Part shown: positions 54,215 through 64,000 of the stretch, piece by piece
Position numbering within the stretch: the stretch's first letter is position 1
Layout: every line of letters starts with the position of its first letter
DNA from: Azolla caroliniana
Taxonomy: Eukaryota; Polypodiophyta
DNA length: 64,000 nt
Direction of reading: 5' to 3'
Assembly: GCA_043228905.1 (NCBI GenBank)
Contig: JBHGNT010000007.1
Coordinates: forward strand, 19,654,001 to 19,718,000
Translations under genes and position numbers: made by a program
The notes under the pieces: model-generated
Seen by the model: the letters and a program-made list of their open reading frames with translations, nothing else
The model's database searches: none
Told to the model about the DNA's origin: nothing

Positions 54215-54222
54215 TATTTATA
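54215..54222 (-). promoter_or_regulatory. G4 LTR TATA box
   Basis: Minus TATAAATA, following the heat-shock-like array on the element strand. Confidence 0.65.
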
Positions 54223-54247
54223 GGTTCCTATAGAATAGCTTAGAGAT

Positions 54248-54321
54248 TTCTAAAATGTTCTAGAATGTTCTAGACCTAGAATGCTCTAGGAAATTCTAGA
54301 ACATTCTAGAATATTCTAGAG
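54248..54321 (-). promoter_or_regulatory. Heat-shock-element arrays in the G4 LTR
   Basis: Array 1: TTCTAGAATGTTCTAGA (54258-54274), i.e. TTC-nn-GAA-nn-TTC-nn-GA, with a further TTC at 54248. Array 2: TTC 54294, GAA 54299, TTC 54304, GAA 54309, TTC 54314, GAG 54319, each separated by exactly two bases. Perfect nTTCnnGAAnn spacing is the binding pattern of heat-shock factors. They end 26 bp upstream of the TATA box. Confidence 0.75.
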
Positions 54322-54453
54322 TTTCTACAATAATCAATGTAATACAAGAAGTAGCTTTTATTATTTGATATAACAATAAGCTATCTTAATGGTTGAGGTT
54401 TTCAAGTATCGATTACAAGGTTCGAGGTTCAAGTCCGGGTGACGCCATAATGG

Positions 54454-54730
54454 TCATGTGTTCATGACATTATCCCTCCTCCGAGAACGCCGAGTGGAAG
54501 TCGGCGTTAACATTGTTGGGCCAGGCTTGTTTGGATAGTGACGATGGAAGTCGTTGTCCAGAGCTTCAGCATTACAAACGTTATCGATGGGTTCCCAAGT
54601 GCGATCACTCAGAGGATAACCAAGCCAATCAACTAGATAATAAAGCTTATTGCGCACAATCTTAGAATCGAGAATAGTAGCTACCTCGTATTCGGGGTTG
54701 TACAGAAGGCAGTGGTGGCACGACACGATT
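54454..54730 (-). pseudogene. G4 chromodomain
   Basis: Minus strand: EYEVATILDSKIVRNKLYYL, VDWLGYPLSDRTWEPIDNV, LDNDFHRHYPNKPGP, then a basic tail (RRSRRRDN). All chromodomain landmarks (Y..E.I.D, Y.V.W.GY....TWEP, F...YP) are present. It is one frame off the integrase ORF that precedes it. Such domains bind modified histones and bias integration. Confidence 0.92.
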
Positions 54731-56155
54731 AGGAATTAAAGAGGTGCGGCAAGGTTCCAAAAGAGAGCTATGAAAGATAGGGTGAAGCCGCATATGTGCA
54801 AGAAGGTTAAGACGAAATGTTGCATCATTAATTTGCGTCGTGATGACAAAAGGACCTAAGCGTTGATAGTCAAGCTTAGTACACGGTCGGGTAGTCTTGA
54901 TGTGACGACGAAGCAACCATACACGGTCACCAACCTTAAATGGAAACTTAAGACAATGTCGATCGGCATTGGTCTTATGGTGTGCTTGCGCTTTCTGAAG
55001 ATGTGACGATAACTCGAACTGGATTTGTTGTAGTCGGTGGAGGTGATGCGCCGCACTAGGGTTTCGTGACACCTCGGGAAGATCCAATATACACCATCGA
55101 GGGTGGTTGCCAGTGTAGGCAAAGAAAGGTGTAACTTTGGTGGAAGAGTGGACCGTGTTGTTGTATGCAAACTTGTCAAGATGTAAAATATTACTCCAAT
55201 CATCTTGTTGATAACTAATGAAACATCGAAGATATTGCTCGAGCGTTTGATTTGTGCGCTCTGTTTGTCCGTCAATTTGTGGATGATAAGCTGAAGAGAG
55301 TTTGCAAGAGATTTTGAGGCCTGCCCATAGGTGCTTCCAAAAGTGTGAGAGAAATTGAGGACCTCGATCATTAATAATATCATTCGGGAGATCATGATGG
55401 CGAAACACTTCATGCATAATGAGATCTGCAGTTTCTTCACTATTGATGGTCTTTACACATGGTACAAAATGTGCCATCTTGGTGAACCGATCCACTACTG
55501 TTAAAATAGTATCAAAGCCTTTGGAAAGTGGCAGATCCGTAATGAAATCCATAGAAATAGACTGCCATGGCTTGTTGGGAGAGGGTAATGGTTGTAGTAA
55601 GCCATAAGGGTGATGCCGGGGTATTTTGGCGCGACAGTAGGTGTCACAAGTGCGAACATAATCTTTGACAAATTTTTGCAAGTGAGGCCACCAAAAGGAA
55701 CGTTTCACCAGCTCAATGGTCTTGGAAATACCAAAATGTCCAGCCATGGGGGCATCATGACAATGTTCCAACACTTGAAGTCGGGGTGATCCGTTGGGGA
55801 CGTAAAGGAGATTCTTGTAGAAGAGTAAGACATCTTGCCACTTGAAGTCCTGATAATGTTGAGATGACCCTGGCAATGTGGAGCAAGATGGACGACTTGA
55901 ACCACAGTGGGCTAAGACATCCTTAGCAAAATCATCTGAATGAAGTTGTTGCCGAATAGTGTCAAGAAGGGTAGAATCAAGTGGCGTGGCATAAATTGTT
56001 GTTACCTGTAGCTTTGATGGCCTGAGGAGAGTTTGCTTTTGATTGTCAAAGGCTAGATCTCCAAGTCGAAGTGCTAGATACGAACGCCGAGACAGAGCAT
56101 CTGCTTTCCCTTGTTGTTTTCTGGGGCGAAAAATGATCTTGAAATCGAAACGCAT
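54662..56155 (-). pseudogene. G4 RNase H end and integrase
   Basis: 497 codons open: DFKIIFRPRKQQGKADALSR, zinc domain (LEHCHDAPMAGHFGISKTIE ... YVRTCDTYCRAKIPRHHP; C-x2-Y replaced as CDTYC), core SMDFITDLPLSKGF (first Asp), NDRGPQFLSHFWKHL (second Asp), AYHPQIDGQTERTNQTLEQY (Glu), then DRVWLLRRHIKTTRPCTKLD and the GPFVI.. region. All three catalytic acids look present. It runs into the chromodomain after a frame change near 54700. This is the best preserved integrase of the gypsy copies. Confidence 0.92.
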
Positions 56156-57207
56156 TAGAAATTGGGCCCACCGAGCTTGTCGTCTATTTAATACTCGAGT
56201 TGTTTGAAAATATGTGAGATTTTTGTGATCACTATAAATGATAATCTGATGAGGTGATCCTTCTAGAAAATGACGTCATTGCTCGAATGAGTCGACCACA
56301 GCTAGTAACTCCTTGTCATGCACCTCATAGTTTATCTCCAAAACAGTAAATTTTCTCTAGTGAAACGCGACTAGATGTGTCTGCCCGTCCTCTCGTGGTT
56401 GCGATAGGATACTCCCCAATGCAAATTCTGATGCATCCGCCTCAATAGTAAATGGCTTTTCAGGATCAATATGTGCTAGGATGGGTGCTGATGTGAATGC
56501 CTCTTTCAACTGCGTAAAAGCCTTGTCCGCTTCGATACTCCAAAAAAATGCTTGATTTTTCTTGGTGAGTTGAGTAAGGGGCAACACAATGCTTGAATAA
56601 TTATGTATGCATTTGCGATAGAAGTTCGCAAATCCGAGGAAACACTGGACATCCCGAACTGAGCATGGGGGTTTCCATTCCAATATTGTTTGGACTTTTG
56701 CCGGGTCCATGAAAACACCTTGGGATGAAATAGTGTATCCCAAAAATTCGACTTGTTTGCAATCAAAACTACATTTCTCAAGTTTGGCATAAAGACCATA
56801 CTTCCTTAGGCATTCAAGTACTTGCCGCACATGTATATCATGCTCCCCCTGTGTCTTAGAGTAAATCAATAGATCATCTAGGTAGATGATTAGAAAAATA
56901 TCCAAGAAATCCTGGAAGATGTCATTTGCCATATGTTGGAATACCGCAGGTGCATTTGTGAGCCCGAAAGGCATGACTGTATACTCGAAATGGCCATACC
57001 GAGTACGAAATGCTGTTTTCCACTCATCTCCCGGCCGAATTCAAACAAGATTATATACAGCCCTTAGATCAATTTTGGTAAAATGCTTTGCCCCACCAAT
57101 GCGTTCTAAGAGATTGGAGATTAAAGGTAAAGCATACCTATTCCTTATGGTGACTTTATTTAAGCCTCGATAGTCCACGACCAAACGAAGGGAGCCGTCC
57201 TTTTTCT
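56156..57207 (-). pseudogene. G4 RT (C-terminal two thirds) and RNase H start
   Basis: 56357-56974: MPFGLTNAPAVFQHMANDIF, LIIYLDDLLIYSKTQGEHD, EFLGYTISSQGVFMDP, CFLGFANFYRKCIHNYSSIV, EADASEFALGSILSQ. Upstream in a neighbouring frame (56990-57207): [33 protein letters not shown] with a stop (minus TGA at about 57040). Downstream 56156-56350: RNase H IIIYSDHKNLTYFQTTRVLN with a stop at about 56280 (EQ-stop-RHFLEG). Confidence 0.9.
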
Positions 57208-57700
57208 TCACAAAAAAGATAGGAGCACCAGCTGGAGACTTTGAATGTCAAATAAACCCATGTGCAAGATTTTCCTCGATGTATTCTCGAAGAACCTCAA
57301 GCTCAGTGGGTGATAAATTGTAAATCGGACCCCATGGTGGCTCTTTTCCTGGTTGGAGATCAATAGGACAGTCGTACGGCTGATGCTTTGGAAGAACGCT
57401 AGCTTTGACTTTGTCGAAAACATTAGCATAGTCTTGATATTTTTTGGGAATTTGGATGTCTGAATTCCCTTGAGTGACACTAGAATGTGTCACTAATACT
57501 GCAAATAAGAAAAGGTCCTCCTTGCCTCCCACTTGGTGCAATTGTTGCAATGTGATGGCTGAAATTTGATGAGAAGGATATGGTGCATCGGTAGAACTAT
57601 ATACTTCGGGAGGATAATCCCGAGTTCAATCCTTGACAATGATATTTTCTGCTAAAGGGCACCTAATTTCTCGCTTCCTCCAATTAATTCTAGGGTTATG
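57208..57700 (-). pseudogene. G4 protease-RT linker
   Basis: 57248-57550: IPKKYQDYANVFDKVKASVL, YDCPIDLQPGKEPPWGPIYN, SPTELEVLREYIEENLAHGF, the conserved block before RT, ending at a stop (57247). Protease itself upstream is poorly readable: a stop-rich interval 57560-57880 contains only hints (PWFELHNPRINW). Confidence 0.8.
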
Positions 57701-57889
57701 TAGCTCGAACCATGGCAAACTGAGGACAATTGGATGCTCAGGACTACGGATTATGTTAAAGGTCTTCTAATTGGCTTAGGACTTCAAATTTATTGGACAA
57801 GGGTGGATTATTCATAATATTAGATTCACTAACTGCTTCTAAAATGTTGGACTCATTTTTATTGAGTTAGTGAATTTTGATTTACCTGA

Positions 57890-58920
57890 CGTCTCGGCCT
57901 AGGGAGCAATGAATGGCTATATGTCCTGGACCTCCGCAATATAAGCACAGATGGTTCTCTTCGTCTGACAACGTTGCTTCTCTTCGTTTGACAACGGTCT
58001 TCGTCGTTGACTCATATCAATCTCCATGGGTGTAGGACTATCCATTGGGACTGGACTACGTGTTTGCCTTGGAGTTGGAGAAGGGCTATACATTTGCCTT
58101 GGGGATGATTGCGTCGTTACTGATGCATAAGTTGGTGCGAATCTTGATCTTGTTATTTGTTGTTGTCGCTCACATCGACGCTCAAAAAGGCGATTATCAC
58201 ACCGTATTGCTCGACTAATAGCTTCTGTAAGTGACCTTGGATCCTCAGGGAAGGTAAGAAGTAAATCTTAAGTTTGACATCACTACGAAGGCCTGAACGG
58301 AATTGCTCCATTAGGGCTTGTTCATCCCAAGGAATATCGCTTGCGATGAGACGGAAATTGGCAACATATGTCGAAGCTAGTTGATCACCTTGACGAAGTG
58401 TACGAATCTTGTTGATAGTTGTTCTCGCCCCATCAGTATCTCCGAAACAAGCCTTAAATTCCTTGATAAATTCCTCGAAATTATTCAGTAGAGGAGAATT
58501 GGTCTCTAGCAATGGAGCAAACCACGACAACACTATGCCAGTCAATAAAGTGCCCACTAGCCCGACTCGTGATGCATATGTTGGATAACGTGCGGGATGC
58601 ATTTGAATCACCAACCGTACTTGATTCAAAAACCCTCAGAAATGCGCCCTCGACCCATCAAATTTAGCTGGGAGGCTAATTTTGGGCTCCTTGATAAGTC
58701 CCTGACCTTCAACCCTTTGTTGTTGTAACACTACGATTGTCAACTCTAACTGTTGCACTCGTCGTGTGAACTCCTCTTGTTGTTGTTGCTTCTCTATAGT
58801 AACCTTTTGTAGATCCCCAAGTAGACATTGATTCTCTACTTCAAGAGATGTGAACTTGGATTTAAGGTTCTCCATTTCTGCAACAAGGGTGAGATATTCT
58901 TCTGAGTTAATGGCAGCCAT
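57890..58920 (-). pseudogene. G4 gag
   Basis: ATG at 58918-58920: MAAINSEEYLTLVAEMENL followed by a coiled coil (ENQCLLGDLQKVTIEKQQQQ). TGA at 58635. 58153-58629 continues with NQVRLVIQMHPARYPTYASR, VGLVGTLLTGIVLSWFAPLL, FKACFGDTDGARTTINKIRT, EQFRSGLRSDVK (Retrotrans_gag). After a frame change near 58265, a zinc knuckle CLYCGGPGHIAIHC lies at about 57905-57950. Similar to G2 gag. Confidence 0.88.
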
Positions 58921-58967
58921 GGTTTCAGGATGGTTACAAAGGAGGATAAGAGAGAGAGAGAGAGAGA

Positions 58968-59151
58968 TGTCGAATACAAGTGTATAATGGACGTATTCAC
59001 ACTATCCTTTTGTATAGCTCAAGTTTGGGCCATTTGTGTAATTAGCATAAATGGTAGTTGCCCTAAGTCTGTCACTATATAAAGTGACCTAGTAACCTTT
59101 TTGTAAGGTTGGTTGTATTATTGTTTCTATCTAATAGAAAGACTCTTTGTG

Positions 59152-59197
<46 letters not shown>

Positions 59198-59284
59198 CAC
59201 GATCTCAGAAACTGTCATACGCAGGTTTCAACTAGAATCGAATGCTTCCTGATCTTCCGCATTGACGGCCTTGTCTCTCCAACA
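58968..59284 (+). repeat. Copia B2 5' LTR (full length)
   Basis: 317 bp, TGTCGAATACAAG ... TCTCCAACA. Unlike the B1 5' LTR it keeps the U3 with the TATA dyad (about 59073-59090). The CT tract at 59155-59192 is longer than in the B1 3' LTR. Confidence 0.96.
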
Positions 59285-59286
59285 TT

Positions 59287-59298
59287 TGGTATCAGAGC
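59287..59298 (+). promoter_or_regulatory. Copia B2 primer binding site
   Basis: TGGTATCAGAGC two bases after the LTR terminus. Confidence 0.92.
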
Positions 59299-59651
59299 TT
59301 GGTTCCTCAACCCGCTGTCGGCCGTCATCACCGCCTGCACAGCATTCGGTTTCTTGCGTCATTCGAAGAAGAGAGAAGAAGAAGAAAAACGAGGCTTGCA
59401 TCTCATCGCGTTAGATCATCTTCGCTTGGAGTAAGCCAGCCGGTTGTACTATGTTCCTTGTGATCGTAACCGCTCGAGGTGAAATCCCCTTGTGCAACAT
59501 TGACACGATCGTGCTCCACTCGGTTAAACGGCATCCGAAGAGGTCATCAAACGCTGCTCGCAGCTCATTGTAACCACTCGGTGCAGATCGGTCTCAAGAC
59601 AACAACCCCAATTCGTGCTTCATCCGGCTGATCAACATTCGGGAGGATCAG

Positions 59652-59930
59652 TTGGATCCGTCTCTCTCGTCGCTGCAGTCACCCGAAGCAGAATCGGTCC
59701 AGACAATCGGTTTCAATAATCGGTACTTCGCATATATATTCGGAAGCGAACCGGGCTCACTCCGACTCGGCAACATTCGGGAAGACCAGTCGGTTCCGTC
59801 CCTCAAGTTACCGGAGTCAATTCGAGCAAGTTCAACAATACATATATCCGAAGCCGAACCGACTCGGGTTCAAATCCGACTAGAACGATATCGGGTGAGC
59901 CAACCGGCTGCACTCCAACAAGGTTCGTAG
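59652..59930 (+). CDS. Leader ORF of copia B2 (92 aa), coding status uncertain
   Basis: Counterpart of 11329-11607, same length, one amino-acid difference visible. It ends 40 nt before the gag-pol ATG. No recognised domain. It could modulate translation of gag-pol or be meaningless. Confidence 0.3.
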   Translation: MDPSLSSLQSPEAESVQTIGFNNRYFAYIFGSEPGSLRLGNIREDQSVPSLKLPESIRASSTIHISEAEPTRVQIRLERYRVSQPAALQQGS

Positions 59931-59970
59931 TCAACTCCGAACCGAGCTTCGTCAACCGAAACCAAATTTG

Positions 59971-62900
59971 ATGGCATCAACATCCGGCTCGTCAGAAATG
60001 AGTCTACGAAAGTTCGATGGATCGAACTTCAACTTCTGGAAGGAGCAAATGCAGGACTATCTCATAGTCAAGGGGCAAATCGATCCCATCGAAAATGAAG
60101 AACCTCCAGAAGGATACAAACCAATTGAGTGGCAGAAGCTGGACAGAATCGTCCGCGCCACGATTCGGATGCACCTATCGGAATCGGTATACTTTACGGT
60201 GCAATCGTGTACGACAGCATTCGAACTGTGGAAAACATTGTCGGACACCTACGAAAAGAAGGTCGCCGCAACAAAGATGTTTCTGATCCGGCGCCTCTAC
60301 AACTTGCGGATGAAAGAATCAGATTCGGTTCAAGCACATCTCAATGAGTACGAAAGCATAAGCTCCCAAATCTCATCTCAGGGGACGGCAATCGAGGATG
60401 AACTCAGAGCAATGATACTCATGAGCAGCCTTCCCTCATCATGGGAAACTTTCGTCACAACCGTGTGCAACGCGTCAACCACGGCTGTTAAATACTCCGA
60501 AGTCACGAGCGCAATCCTGACCGAAGTAGCTCGGAGAAAGTCTTTCGCCAAAGACTCAACAGACGACGCTTATGTAGTACAAGGTTCAACAGACCGATCG
60601 AACATACGAGGAAGAGATTCCTCACGGCAGCCGAACAATCAGCGAAGACGGAGCCAGTCACGGGATAACCGAATCTGCAACTATTGCAAGAAACCCGGAC
60701 ACATCAAAGCCGACTGCCGCGCACTCAAGAACAAGAACGACAAGTCTCAGAAATCAGACAAGAAGAGTGGCCGGCATGAGGAGATCAATTACGTCAGCTT
60801 CTCAGCTGACGTGCTACCAAACGACCCGAATATACTATCAATCGAAAATCCAGTCGGATCAGAAGTTCTGCTCACGACTGAAGAATCGAGCACATGGCTC
60901 TTAGATTCGGGTGCGTCATTTCACGTGACTCCTCATCGATCCCAATTTCGGCAATATACGATCCGTCACTCCGACTCAGTTCGAGTCGGCAACTCGCAAC
61001 ACTGCGACATCATTGGAATCGGCACAGTAGAGCTCAACCTTGCAGGTGGCTCTACACTTGTACTTCACAATGTCCGACATGTACCCGAGCTCTCAAGGCC
61101 ATTGATCTCAGTCGGACAACTAGATGAAGACGGCATTCGTGCCGGTTTTTCTTCGGGAGGGTGGACACTCCACAGGGGGAACCTCCTGCTTGCTAGAGGA
61201 CCCAAGATACACTCACTGTATCCGTTACATGTTACGCTCAGAGAGGGTAACCTGTTTTTGGTGGATATTCCTGTGTCATCACTATGGCACAGAAGATTAG
61301 GACACCTCAGCAAGGCCGGCATTACGCACCTATCTAGAGCCGGATACATCCCTAAACTCTCCTTCTCGAACCATCAATTCTGCGAACATTGCCAGTATGG
61401 CAAACAGGCAGCCGCATCACACCCGACATCAGCACCAAGAGAAACGAGACCTCTCGATTTAGTCCACTCGGACGTCTGTGGCCCAATGCCGCATCAGTCT
61501 CTCGGCGGTGCCTCTTACTTCGTCAGTTTTATTGATGATTCGACTCGAAAGGTGTGGGCTTATCCAATTCGCACCAAAGATCGTGTCTTCTCGATCTCCT
61601 CCGATTGGCTCGCTATGGTGGAAAATCAAACTGACCGAAAACTGAAATGCTTTCGGACCGACAATGGGGGAGAGTTCAAATCCGAAGAATTCGTCAAATT
61701 CTGCCGACAACGCGGCATCCGACGTGAATTTACGGCACCACACAGTCCGGAGCAAAACGGGATTGCAGAACGCATGAATCGGACAATCCAAGAACGGATA
61801 GTTTCCATGCTCCAACACTCCAGACTGTCGGATGGCTTCTGGGCAGAGGCTCTACTCACGGCAGTACACATAATCAATATGTCGCCAAGTAGACCTCTAG
61901 GACTTCAAATTCCTCAGGAACTATGGATCGGCAGTAAGCCGAATTACGACAAGCTGAGGATCTTCGGATGCGAGGCGTACGCCCTTATTCCGAAAGATGA
62001 TCGCCGAAAACTTGCACCTCGGTCTTGGAAATGCATTTTCCTTGGATATGGATCAGACGGCGAAATGGGATACCGACTCTGGGACCCCGAACGCAGACAA
62101 ATCGTTCGAAGTTCGGACGTTGTGTTCAACGAGTCGGCTATGACTCCATCAGTCGAAACACCGATCGAAGTCCGAAGGGTAACATTTTCCGATGTGCCGA
62201 CCCTTCAAGAAGGCCCCACTCTTAACACACGGTCAGCTTCACGGGTAGCTGAACCTTACACTACCGACTCGGACAACTCCGACTCGGCACAGCAGAATAA
62301 CTCGCTTCCGGACCATCCGACCTCGATACCCGATACGACCAGTCCAATCATACCTCGACGATCCGAGAGACTGTCGCAACCTCCGGAGAGGTATTCTCCT
62401 GGAATTTTCTTCACCGACACCGGCGAACCGACGTCTTACGAAGAAGCATCGACATCTGTCGATTCAGCCACCTGGCATCTGGCGATGGAGTCGGAAATGC
62501 ACTCCATTCGGGCAAAGAAGACTTGGGACCTGGTCGAATTACCGAAGAATCGACGTGCTCTTCCTTGCAAGTGGGTCTATCGACTAAAAGAGACGTCTGA
62601 TTCGACCACCCCAAAGTACAAGGCCAGATTAGTTGCGAAGGGCTTCCGACAAGAATATGGCGTCGACTTCGACGAGATTTTTTCACCAGTGGTGAAAATG
62701 ACAACCCTTCGTTTTCTACTCGGCGTAGTGGCAGCCGACAACTTGGAGCTGATTCAGCTAGATGTCAAAACAGCCTTCCTCCATGGTGATCTTGAAGAGG
62801 AAATTTATATGGAGCAGCCAAAAGGCTTCGTGGCAACTGGCCAAGAACATCTAGTCTGCCGACTCAGGAAGAGTCTATACGGCCTCAAACAGGCACCGCG

Positions 62901-64000
62901 ACAATGGTACAAGAAGTTCGACAACTTCATCCAATCGATCGGCTTCTCAAAAAGCGATGAGGACCATTGTCTTTTTACCAACACAGCTCAAGATGGATCA
63001 CCCATCTTCCTCATCATTTACGTGGACGACATGCTAATTTCTGGATGCCACGCAGGCGAACTTGCCGATCTCATTCGGCAATTGCGGTTGAAGTTTGCCA
63101 TGAAGGACCTCGGTCCGGCACGACACATACTTGGCATGAAGATTAGTCGGCACCGCGATAAACGACATCTTTTTTTGTCTCAGACCGACTATATCGGACG
63201 TGTCTTGGAACGCTTCAACATGCAATCAGCCAAATCTGCTTCAACCCCGCTCCCCATGAATCTTCGGCTCTCTCAACGAGACTGCCCGACATCCGGTCCG
63301 CAGGGGGAAGATATGAAGTCGGTACCGTATGCACCGGCAGTCGGCTCCCTTATGTACCTGATGGTCGCGACACGGCCTGATATCTCTCATGCCGTAGGAG
63401 TCGTTAGCAGATTTATGCACAATCCTGGCCGATCGCATTGGAACGCAGTCAAGCATGTGTTCAGATATCTGGCTGGCACAAAAGACCACGACATTCTTTT
63501 CGGTCCGAACTCAACCTCAGGCGTAGTCGGTTACACCGACTCGGATTTCGCCGACTGTATAGACAGTCGGAAATCAACAACCGGATACTGCTTCAAATTC
63601 GGCAATGGAGCAATTTCGTGGAAGTCGAAACTTCAGGAGTGCACAGCGACCTCAACGACCGAAGCAGAATATGTAGCTGTGTCCGACGCTGCAAAAGAAG
63701 CTTTGTGGCTCGGCCGGCTGCTGCACACGTTTCGGCAAGTCGACCATGACTCGGCCCCAGTTGTCTATAGCGACAGTCAAGGTGCTGTTGCCCTGTCGAA
63801 AAATCCGGTTCACCACAACGCCTCCAAACATATCGACGTTCGATATCACTTCGTTCGGGACTGCGTCATTTCAGGGAAAATCGGTCTAGAGAAAATATCC
63901 ACAACCGACAATGTCGCAGATGGAATGACCAAGTGTCTTTCGGCAGACCGCTTTCGGTCTCTTCGGCATCAGATGGGCGTAACGACAAACCAGTCCGGTT
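59971..64000 (+). CDS. Copia B2 gag-pol polyprotein, open, stop just outside the window
   Basis: ATG at 59971; I see no stop in this frame to 64000. At the B1 length the last sense codon ends at 63999 and the stop starts at 64000. Same domains as B1: gag, knuckle CNYCKKPGHIKADC, protease LLDSGASFHV, integrase (HSDVCGPM, FIDDSTRKVW, DNGGEF, NGIAERMNR), RT (VDFDEIFSPVVKM, YVDDM), RNase H (YTDSDFADCIDS, TEAEYVAVSDA). Substitutions relative to B1 include Q/R in LIRRLYN, K/R in LWHRRLGHLS, F/S in SISSDW, R/W in RSWKCIF and R/C in SGCHAG. HKRLGH in the integrase zinc domain becoming HRRLGH is conservative; W and C changes may matter. With its intact 5' LTR, B2 is the better candidate for an active element. 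Confidence 0.95.
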   Translation, partial: MASTSGSSEMSLRKFDGSNFNFWKEQMQDYLIVKGQIDPIENEEPPEGYKPIEWQKLDRIVRATIRMHLSESVYFTVQSCTTAFELWKTLSDTYEKKVAATKMFLIRRLYNLRMKESDSVQAHLNEYESISSQISSQGTAIEDELRAMILMSSLPSSWETFVTTVCNASTTAVKYSEVTSAILTEVARRKSFAKDSTDDAYVVQGSTDRSNIRGRDSSRQPNNQRRRSQSRDNRICNYCKKPGHIKADCRALKNKNDKSQKSDKKSGRHEEINYVSFSADVLPNDPNILSIENPVGSEVLLTTEESSTWLLDSGASFHVTPHRSQFRQYTIRHSDSVRVGNSQHCDIIGIGTVELNLAGGSTLVLHNVRHVPELSRPLISVGQLDEDGIRAGFSSGGWTLHRGNLLLARGPKIHSLYPLHVTLREGNLFLVDIPVSSLWHRRLGHLSKAGITHLSRAGYIPKLSFSNHQFCEHCQYGKQAAASHPTSAPRETRPLDLVHSDVCGPMPHQSLGGASYFVSFIDDSTRKVWAYPIRTKDRVFSISSDWLAMVENQTDRKLKCFRTDNGGEFKSEEFVKFCRQRGIRREFTAPHSPEQNGIAERMNRTIQERIVSMLQHSRLSDGFWAEALLTAVHIINMSPSRPLGLQIPQELWIGSKPNYDKLRIFGCEAYALIPKDDRRKLAPRSWKCIFLGYGSDGEMGYRLWDPERRQIVRSSDVVFNESAMTPSVETPIEVRRVTFSDVPTLQEGPTLNTRSASRVAEPYTTDSDNSDSAQQNNSLPDHPTSIPDTTSPIIPRRSERLSQPPERYSPGIFFTDTGEPTSYEEASTSVDSATWHLAMESEMHSIRAKKTWDLVELPKNRRALPCKWVYRLKETSDSTTPKYKARLVAKGFRQEYGVDFDEIFSPVVKMTTLRFLLGVVAADNLELIQLDVKTAFLHGDLEEEIYMEQPKGFVATGQEHLVCRLRKSLYGLKQAPRQWYKKFDNFIQSIGFSKSDEDHCLFTNTAQDGSPIFLIIYVDDMLISGCHAGELADLIRQLRLKFAMKDLGPARHILGMKISRHRDKRHLFLSQTDYIGRVLERFNMQSAKSASTPLPMNLRLSQRDCPTSGPQGEDMKSVPYAPAVGSLMYLMVATRPDISHAVGVVSRFMHNPGRSHWNAVKHVFRYLAGTKDHDILFGPNSTSGVVGYTDSDFADCIDSRKSTTGYCFKFGNGAISWKSKLQECTATSTTEAEYVAVSDAAKEALWLGRLLHTFRQVDHDSAPVVYSDSQGAVALSKNPVHHNASKHIDVRYHFVRDCVISGKIGLEKISTTDNVADGMTKCLSADRFRSLRHQMGVTTNQSG

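Larger units (their letters stand above)
54026..54469 (-). repeat. G4 3' LTR
   Basis: 444 bp, plus TGTCAGAACC ... TTCATGACA (TG...CA on the element strand). Contains, in element order, a tRNA-like segment (B box GGTTCAAGTCC on the plus strand, 54428-54438), two heat-shock-element arrays (54321-54248) and a TATAAATA box (54222-54215). Confidence 0.9.
54026..58967 (-). mobile_element. Ty3/gypsy chromovirus G4, nested in copia D LTR
   Basis: Minus strand; 3' LTR 54026-54469, polypurine tract (plus TTATCCCTCCTCCG), chromodomain, integrase, RNase H, RT, protease, gag (start 58920). The leader is interrupted at 58968 by copia B2, so the 5' LTR is outside the window. Frames are mildly decayed. Confidence 0.92.
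58968..64000 (+). mobile_element. Ty1/copia element B2, 5' part, open to the window end
   Basis: Plus-strand copy of B1: 5' LTR 58968-59284, primer site, leader, gag-pol from 59971 to beyond 64000. Inserted in the G4 leader after a (GA)n tract. The 3' LTR lies outside. With B1 it forms a large inverted repeat across the window. Confidence 0.95.

Overview
This window is repeat-dominated nuclear DNA of a land plant or close streptophyte relative. The evidence is a dense set of plant-style Ty1/copia elements (initiator-Met-tRNA-type primer sites, TGGTATCAGAGC), Ty3/gypsy chromoviruses with C-terminal chromodomains, a LINE relic, and a truncated plant-mitochondrial trnG(GCC) lying inside a nuclear element. 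I cannot name the species. The repeat density suggests a large genome, and the chromodomain and uncharacterised gene types recall non-seed plants, but that is inference. I see no intact host housekeeping gene.

Layout. 1-18357: gypsy family G1, minus strand. Its RT is split by copia A1 (1768-13943), and A1 is split in its protease by copia B1 (6759-12144), which has an uninterrupted 1343-codon polyprotein. The G1 gag-protease ORF (15003-17045) is followed by an LTR (17083-17791) and then the 3' end of a second G1 pol, a head-to-tail arrangement. 18360-20460: an AAACCCTAA-bearing minisatellite and a decayed G1-type LTR. 20610-34116: the least explained block. A plus-strand transposase-like gene with a large repeat-filled intron converges on a decayed minus-strand gene with coiled-coil, RING-like and tandem-repeat exons; the latter is interrupted by satellite DNA, a poly(A)-tailed retroposed insert and a protease-deleted copia (C, 27633-32789). 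35090-38842: chromovirus G3 (plus) with a deletion in RT. 38843-43934: gypsy G2 (minus), carrying a G1-type solo LTR and the mitochondrial insert. 43935-47253: LINE remnants and microsatellites. 48136-64000: a stack of nested elements: the LTR of a copia D copy contains complete but dead copia A2 (48212-53590) and is cut by chromovirus G4 (minus, from 54026), whose leader is entered by copia B2 (plus, from 58968), which runs off the window with an open polyprotein.

How parts work together. Copia B1 and B2 look like the only copies close to autonomous: each encodes gag zinc knuckle, protease, integrase, RT and RNase H in one reading frame. Copia A and C share LTR architecture (CCGG-rich repeats, three dyads next to the TATA box); C lacks protease and keeps perfect target duplications, so it may have moved with A-family proteins. 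The G4 LTR carries heat-shock-element arrays just upstream of its TATA box. The 20.6-34.1 kb gene pair is my best candidate for an undescribed mobile system.
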